From: Asparagopsis taxiformis
Lineage: Eukaryota > Rhodophyta > Florideophyceae > Bonnemaisoniales > Bonnemaisoniaceae
Direction: 5' to 3'
Assembly (NCBI GenBank): GCA_030407315.1
Contig: JALQPE010002403.1
Location: forward strand, 124,001 to 188,000
DNA: 64,000 bases
The notes beneath the pieces were generated by a model that saw only the letters and a list, made by a program, of their open reading frames with translations, did not search any database and was not told the origin of the DNA. Below, in pieces: positions 59,915 to 64,000 of the stretch (the first letter of the stretch is position 1; every line of letters begins with the position of its first letter). Made by a program: the position numbers and the translations under genes.

Positions 59915-61591
59915 TCACCGTCGCTTCGTCTTCATTACCAATCTCTCTCGTGCAGAAGGGCCGACTCGAAGTACGTCACCTCCACAGAGCTCAGATGCAC
60001 CCGATCGGCACGAATCCGAGCTTCCAACAATCTTTGATTGCGTTTCGAGATGCATCATCACATCTCGTAATTGTTCTTCAAGACTAGCCCGCACACTTTC
60101 AGACTCGGCCAACTTGGCTTTCAGCCTCTCCACTTCATTATCCCACCCTCTCTTGTCTCTCAACAGTGTCTCGTTTAGACTTTTCAAGAATCCGTTACGA
60201 TCTCTAAGTGTTTTGGCTTCCTTTTCACTATCCGCTACCCTTCGATTGAGCGCTTTGCGCTCTTTCGCAGCTTCTGCCAATTGCACTCGCGCCTTGTCAA
60301 ATTTCTCCTTCAACGCCTCCACCTCCTTCGCATGTTCCGTCTCTTTTCGCTCCAATTTCGTACGATATTCGTCCACAACAGCATCCATCCTGCTTGCATA
60401 CACAGCCGCCTGTAATCCACGATCGTTTTCCTCATCCTCGAGTCCGGTATTTGTGGTCGACGAGCAACACACATCCACTTCAGCATCAGCAGACGAAGCG
60501 CCAGCTCCGTCTGTGCGCGAGCTATGCGCAACCTCCACAATCTTGCCGTCCTCACTCGTCAGCAGTCTGTTCACAAACCGGTCCGAAATATAGTCCCAAA
60601 CGGAACCGGCCTTGAGTTTCTCGCCACTCCAGAACGTGAAATCTTCCAAATTCATCGCAAACGGGTGCTGTGTCTCGTCAAAGTGCTGGTGGGCATGCTT
60701 CTTCTTGTACACGCCACAACCGACATATGCGCATACAACGCACATCCAGAGGTCCTCCCTGTTGTTGCAATGCATGCACGTGGATGCTTCCGGGGTCAGC
60801 TCGTGCGCGTGGCGGCAAACGGGGCAGCGGTTGAGGTCCCACTTGGCCAGACAGGACGCGTGCATTGTGTGGTTGCAGAAAGTGGTCACGAGAGCGGCAG
60901 ATTGCTCGTCCAGCCGTTCCAGACAAACGGCGCAGAGCTGGCGCTGCGACTTGAAGCGTTCGTCGGGGAACATCGCGTGATTGGGGAACTGTGACATGCT
61001 CGACGCTTCGGCGGCGGAGGGCGCGCCATTGTCAAAACGCATGGCGCATACCTCTCGAATGGCGCACGTTTCCTGTACCAGACCTTGCAAATAATGTTTT
61101 CCGATGAAAACCTGCGCAAAGTTCTGCGCGTCATCGCAACTTTTCAAGTGCACAATTACGATGTAGCGGTTGCGCTCGCTGGTGAGGCGCAATAGTCGGA
61201 AGTGCAGTAGTCGGTCGGAGAATGGGCGGACGAACATGCAGAAATCGGCAGAGGTCATTAGACCGGGCACGGATTCCACACAGAGAATGGGGGATGCACC
61301 AGTGACGGAACGTACGTCGAGACTACCCGATATTATGGAATGAGTATCAGGGTTTCCAGTTTCAAATTTGATGGTTTCCAACATTGCCAATGGGGCTGTT
61401 TGGCTTGACGCGGGCTTTGTCAGCTGCAGGGTTTGCGGCTGGATCTCGTCCTGCAACTGCTGCGCACTGGAGGGGAGCTGGTGTTCGGCAGGCGGATGTG
61501 ACGACTGTGGTTGAATTTCGTCGTCGATGGAGACATCGCCGGTAGGCTTTTCAGCGTGATTGCCATTGCACTCTCGGGACGAGGAGCTCAT
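59915..61591 (-). CDS. BRAP2: BRAP2-like RING/ZnF-UBP ubiquitin ligase
   Basis: BRAP2 (IMP, plant BRIZ) is an E3 ligase that in animals tunes Ras-MAPK signalling. The protein has 558 residues from the ATG at 61591; the frame extends upstream without an ATG. The order is: a BRAP2 RNA-recognition-like domain (SADFCMFVRPFSDRLLHFRLLR, then NRYIVIVHLKSCDDAQNFAQVFIGKHY), a RING finger (CAVCLERLDEQ, CNHTMHASCLAKWDLNRCPVC), a ZnF-UBP domain (CMHCNNREDLWMCVVCAYVGCG, then HAHQHFDETQHPFAMNL and VWDYISDRFVNRL), and a long coiled coil with Lys/Glu-rich heptads to the C terminus. All four family parts are in place. The plant pair BRIZ1/BRIZ2 is the nearest functional parallel in photosynthetic organisms, for germination; the role here is unknown. 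Confidence 0.93.
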   Translation of the reverse strand: MSSSSRECNGNHAEKPTGDVSIDDEIQPQSSHPPAEHQLPSSAQQLQDEIQPQTLQLTKPASSQTAPLAMLETIKFETGNPDTHSIISGSLDVRSVTGASPILCVESVPGLMTSADFCMFVRPFSDRLLHFRLLRLTSERNRYIVIVHLKSCDDAQNFAQVFIGKHYLQGLVQETCAIREVCAMRFDNGAPSAAEASSMSQFPNHAMFPDERFKSQRQLCAVCLERLDEQSAALVTTFCNHTMHASCLAKWDLNRCPVCRHAHELTPEASTCMHCNNREDLWMCVVCAYVGCGVYKKKHAHQHFDETQHPFAMNLEDFTFWSGEKLKAGSVWDYISDRFVNRLLTSEDGKIVEVAHSSRTDGAGASSADAEVDVCCSSTTNTGLEDEENDRGLQAAVYASRMDAVVDEYRTKLERKETEHAKEVEALKEKFDKARVQLAEAAKERKALNRRVADSEKEAKTLRDRNGFLKSLNETLLRDKRGWDNEVERLKAKLAESESVRASLEEQLRDVMMHLETQSKIVGSSDSCRSGASELCGGDVLRVGPSARERLVMKTKRR

Positions 61592-62017
61592 GGCGCAGCG
61601 CAGCGGCGCGGAGAAGTGAGCTGTATAGTCGAGTTGGAGGGTGATAACGCTTTGTTTAGACTTGGCCGTTGGGCCCTGAGACACACTCGCAGCACTGGCG
61701 AGAAGCGCAGTTTTTGATGGGCCGCAAAAAATGGAATTGCGATATTTCTAGTTTTGACATCACGGGTGCCAGAAGGAGGGGGTGTTTCCACCCTGCGTAG
61801 CCGCGCATAGACGTGCAGATATTTAGAAAGAGGAGGCGTTTGGTTGATCGCAGATCACCAATCTATCGCCTGTTGTGCGAGTCCTCGCTTTGCCGTGGTT
61901 CACATCGCTACCACTTTATTGGCGATTGTTTGCAAGATGGTCAAATAAGTTACGTTTATATTCAACTCCGCAGATAGAACAAAATTTTCATGCGAGTAGT
62001 GCCCATGCATATTGTCC
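61592..62017. other. intergenic region between BRAP2 and KEA
   Basis: 426 bp between two minus-strand genes. It must contain the BRAP2 promoter and the KEA 3' end. Nothing else is recognised. Confidence 0.35.
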
Positions 62018-64000
62018 TCATTGCAGATGACTTGCCCCGTCAAACTGTTCCTTTTCTTGCTTGGACGGCTTTGCATTAGTTACCATGTCTACGTTGTTGC
62101 TCCCATCACTTTCATTTCCCCCCTTATTCCCTTCTTGTGTTTTCTTGGATGCAGTTGTAGCCACTACCGCTCCATTCTTGTCAGTACTATCTTCGCTCAC
62201 ATCACTCTCCATTCCATCTAGCGGCTGACGCATGTTCTTACTAAACCACTTTTCATAATCTTCGAATGCAGCCCCCAATCCACTATCACCACGCATTTCT
62301 TCCTTAATTGCAGAAATATCAGTTCGGTTCGTCTTGAACCCTTCCAGAACGCTCTGGCCCAGTTGTAAACTCGTCTCAAGAGACTCTGGATACATTGCCG
62401 TCGCCCCGCGTTTCAGCAGTTCCTTCTGTTGTTTCACATCTTTCGCACGCACAAAAACAGGTCTGTCAGGGAATGCCTCACGAACAGCACTTAATGACCC
62501 TTCTACCAGTTCTTCTTGTGAGTGCGTGATTACAAATGCTGCTGGACGAGACAACCCATTTGCTTCCAGAAACTCTGTTGGTCGTGCACTGTCGCCATAG
62601 ACGACTGGCAGATTAGCTTCAACGGCTGTTTCCACCCGCTTCATGTCAATTTCAATTGCTACCCATTGGATAAATTTGCGCGACAGCATGCGTCCCACTA
62701 CCTTGCCGACAGGTCCGTACCCAAGGATGAGCACAAACGGCTGGTCCTCCTCTGAAAAGGCCTGAAGTGACGCTTTAGCAGTTACTCTACCGCCAGAAGA
62801 GCCTACTAGAGCGTCGATGCGTGGAGCCAAAAACACCCCAGTTTCGTATAGTAATGGCGTGAGAGCCATCGATGTCACCACCGTGGTTACTAACAGCGAG
62901 TAGATATCATTCGGTAAGAATCCCAATTTGTTCGCTAGTGCAAACAACACAAATGCAAATTCTCCTCCCTGTCCTATGAGCAGACCGACACGCAACGATT
63001 CGGCAATTGTTAGGCCGAAAGGAAGTCCGCTCAATGTCGTAATCGTAGTTTTCCAAAAGATCAGCGATGAGATCAAGAAAGCTATTTGTACTGGTTTTGA
63101 GAAGAACAGTGACATATCCAAAGACATTCCAGTAATAATAAAGAAAAGACCAATTCCGAGTCCACGGAACGGCTCTAGATCCACTTTAACTCGAGATCTG
63201 AACGATGTCTCAGCAAGCATTACACCAGCCATGAAAGACCCCATCGTCATCGGTAGACCCATTTCTTCCGTCAACAACGCCGTTCCGAGCACCGTCAGTA
63301 ACACGGTGGATGTAAAAGCTTCAGAACTCTTGCTTTCCGCGACGGCATTGAACACTTTTTTCAAAAAGGCACCACCAGCCAACACGATGAAATTCAACGT
63401 GCCCAGGACGGACACAACGTGTTTAACGCCATCTTTGATTACTGGGATGACCTCATCAGTTATATCTGCGAAATCAATGGAGCTAGTTGAGCCAAGCAAG
63501 GGCACGAGAACCAGCAGCGGAACTACTGCGATATCCTGGAATAGCAAAACCCCAAATGTGGCAATTCCAGCACGAGATTGGCGTTCCCCCTTCTCTGCAA
63601 GAATCTGGAGGATGAAGGCACTTGATGAGAGCGAAAGCGAAGACCCCACCACTGCACTCTCTGCAAGTGTACCGCCCATAGCATAGGCACCCAGCCCGAG
63701 CACCAGAGCTGACAGTGTAACCTGCACGAAGCCCAGACCAAATGCGTACTTTCGCAGTTTTCTGAGTCGGTCGAGCGATAGTTCGAGTCCCATTTCGAAA
63801 AGCAGGAAGAGAACACCGCAGTCGGCCAGAGCGCGAATGTCTTCGACATCTTTGACGAGACGAAACCCATGGGGGCCAAGAATTACACCAGCCATTAGAA
63901 ATCCTAGAATTGGTGAAAGGTTGAGACGGCGGAAAACAGGTATGACGATAGTGGTCGCTGCGAGAAATTCGAGAGCTTCTTCAAAACCGCCCAACATGGC
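62018..64000 (-). CDS. KEA: KEA-type K+/H+ antiporter, 5' end outside window
   Basis: A CPA2-family antiporter of the KefB/KEA type. The visible part has at least 659 residues. It opens with FLAATTIVIPVFRRLNLSPILGFLMAGVILGPHG, continues with FLLFEMGLELSLDRLRKLRKYAFGLG and the ion-site segment LLFQDIAVVPLLVLVPLL, and has about a dozen membrane segments. A TrkA-N/RCK domain follows (FVLILGYGPVGKVVGRMLS, then VVYGDSARPTEFLEANGL) and a Ser/Asn/Glu-rich tail. KEA1-3 proteins of plants sit in the plastid envelope or thylakoid and set stromal pH and K+. The frame is open to the right edge. An ATG at 63997 falls too close to the first membrane segment to leave room for a transit peptide, so the true start is probably beyond the window. 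Confidence 0.92.
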   Translation of the reverse strand, partial: AMLGGFEEALEFLAATTIVIPVFRRLNLSPILGFLMAGVILGPHGFRLVKDVEDIRALADCGVLFLLFEMGLELSLDRLRKLRKYAFGLGFVQVTLSALVLGLGAYAMGGTLAESAVVGSSLSLSSSAFILQILAEKGERQSRAGIATFGVLLFQDIAVVPLLVLVPLLGSTSSIDFADITDEVIPVIKDGVKHVVSVLGTLNFIVLAGGAFLKKVFNAVAESKSSEAFTSTVLLTVLGTALLTEEMGLPMTMGSFMAGVMLAETSFRSRVKVDLEPFRGLGIGLFFIITGMSLDMSLFFSKPVQIAFLISSLIFWKTTITTLSGLPFGLTIAESLRVGLLIGQGGEFAFVLFALANKLGFLPNDIYSLLVTTVVTSMALTPLLYETGVFLAPRIDALVGSSGGRVTAKASLQAFSEEDQPFVLILGYGPVGKVVGRMLSRKFIQWVAIEIDMKRVETAVEANLPVVYGDSARPTEFLEANGLSRPAAFVITHSQEELVEGSLSAVREAFPDRPVFVRAKDVKQQKELLKRGATAMYPESLETSLQLGQSVLEGFKTNRTDISAIKEEMRGDSGLGAAFEDYEKWFSKNMRQPLDGMESDVSEDSTDKNGAVVATTASKKTQEGNKGGNESDGSNNVDMVTNAKPSKQEKEQFDGASHLQ

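Noticed and set aside
1..64000. tRNA, rRNA, CRISPR, transposon or viral sequence
   Set aside because: I looked for T-loop-like sequences, long repeats and reverse transcriptase or transposase motifs in the gaps and saw none; a tRNA or RNA-family scan would be decisive.

Overview
Nuclear DNA of a photosynthetic eukaryote with a primary plastid, most likely a unicellular red alga. The evidence is a set of genes with nuclear-type neighbours and simple N-terminal transit peptides: a plastid sigma-70 factor, an FdC2-type ferredoxin, plastid-type dihydrolipoamide dehydrogenase, a KEA antiporter, an S1-domain protein and a long-form HisG. The eukaryotic housekeeping set around them (SEL1L/HRD3, ALG8, exportin-T, Sec24, SDE2, RIO1, AK6, BRAP2) rules out a bacterial or organellar source. 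Gene density is high and most genes have no intron. Seven short introns (66-96 nt) in four genes can be placed by reading-frame and family fit. The taxon is inferred from gene content; I could not check it by search. No tRNA, rRNA, CRISPR array, transposon or virus was seen.

Layout, left to right. 2-10 kb: SEL1L/HRD3(-) and ALG8(+) diverge from one promoter, then PP2C(-) and a small C2H2 protein(+). 11-16 kb: exportin-T(+) converging on a bZIP factor(-). 19-27 kb: a four-exon GST(-), plastid S1 protein(+), three-exon SDR(+), DHFS/FPGS(+) and plastid sigma factor(-). 32-43 kb: a bHLH factor(+), plastid LPD(+), a secreted temptin-Hint protein(+), HisG(-), a two-domain AAA+ ATPase(+) and QNG1(-). 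43-52 kb: SEC24(+), SDE2(+), a membrane RING-H2 protein(-), a two-domain glyoxalase I(+) and a second RING-H2 protein(-). 54-64 kb: RIO1(+), AK6/Fap7(-), dephospho-CoA kinase(-), FdC2(+), BRAP2(-) and a KEA antiporter(-) cut by the right edge.

Genes mostly alternate between divergent and convergent pairs. Some pairs look functionally linked: HRD3 with ALG8 (ER glycoprotein synthesis and quality control, with an exact UPRE-type octamer between them) and RIO1 with AK6 (late 40S subunit maturation). The AAA+ and QNG1 stop codons lie two bases apart, so their transcripts must overlap. Large gaps at 15.7-19.2, 28.2-32.1 and 51.8-54.4 kb hold no recognisable protein gene, but they have strong strand asymmetry of the kind seen in the 5' leaders of real genes here. 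The most unusual protein is the temptin-Hint fusion at 36.9-38.0 kb, which has an intact hedgehog-type autoprocessing domain.
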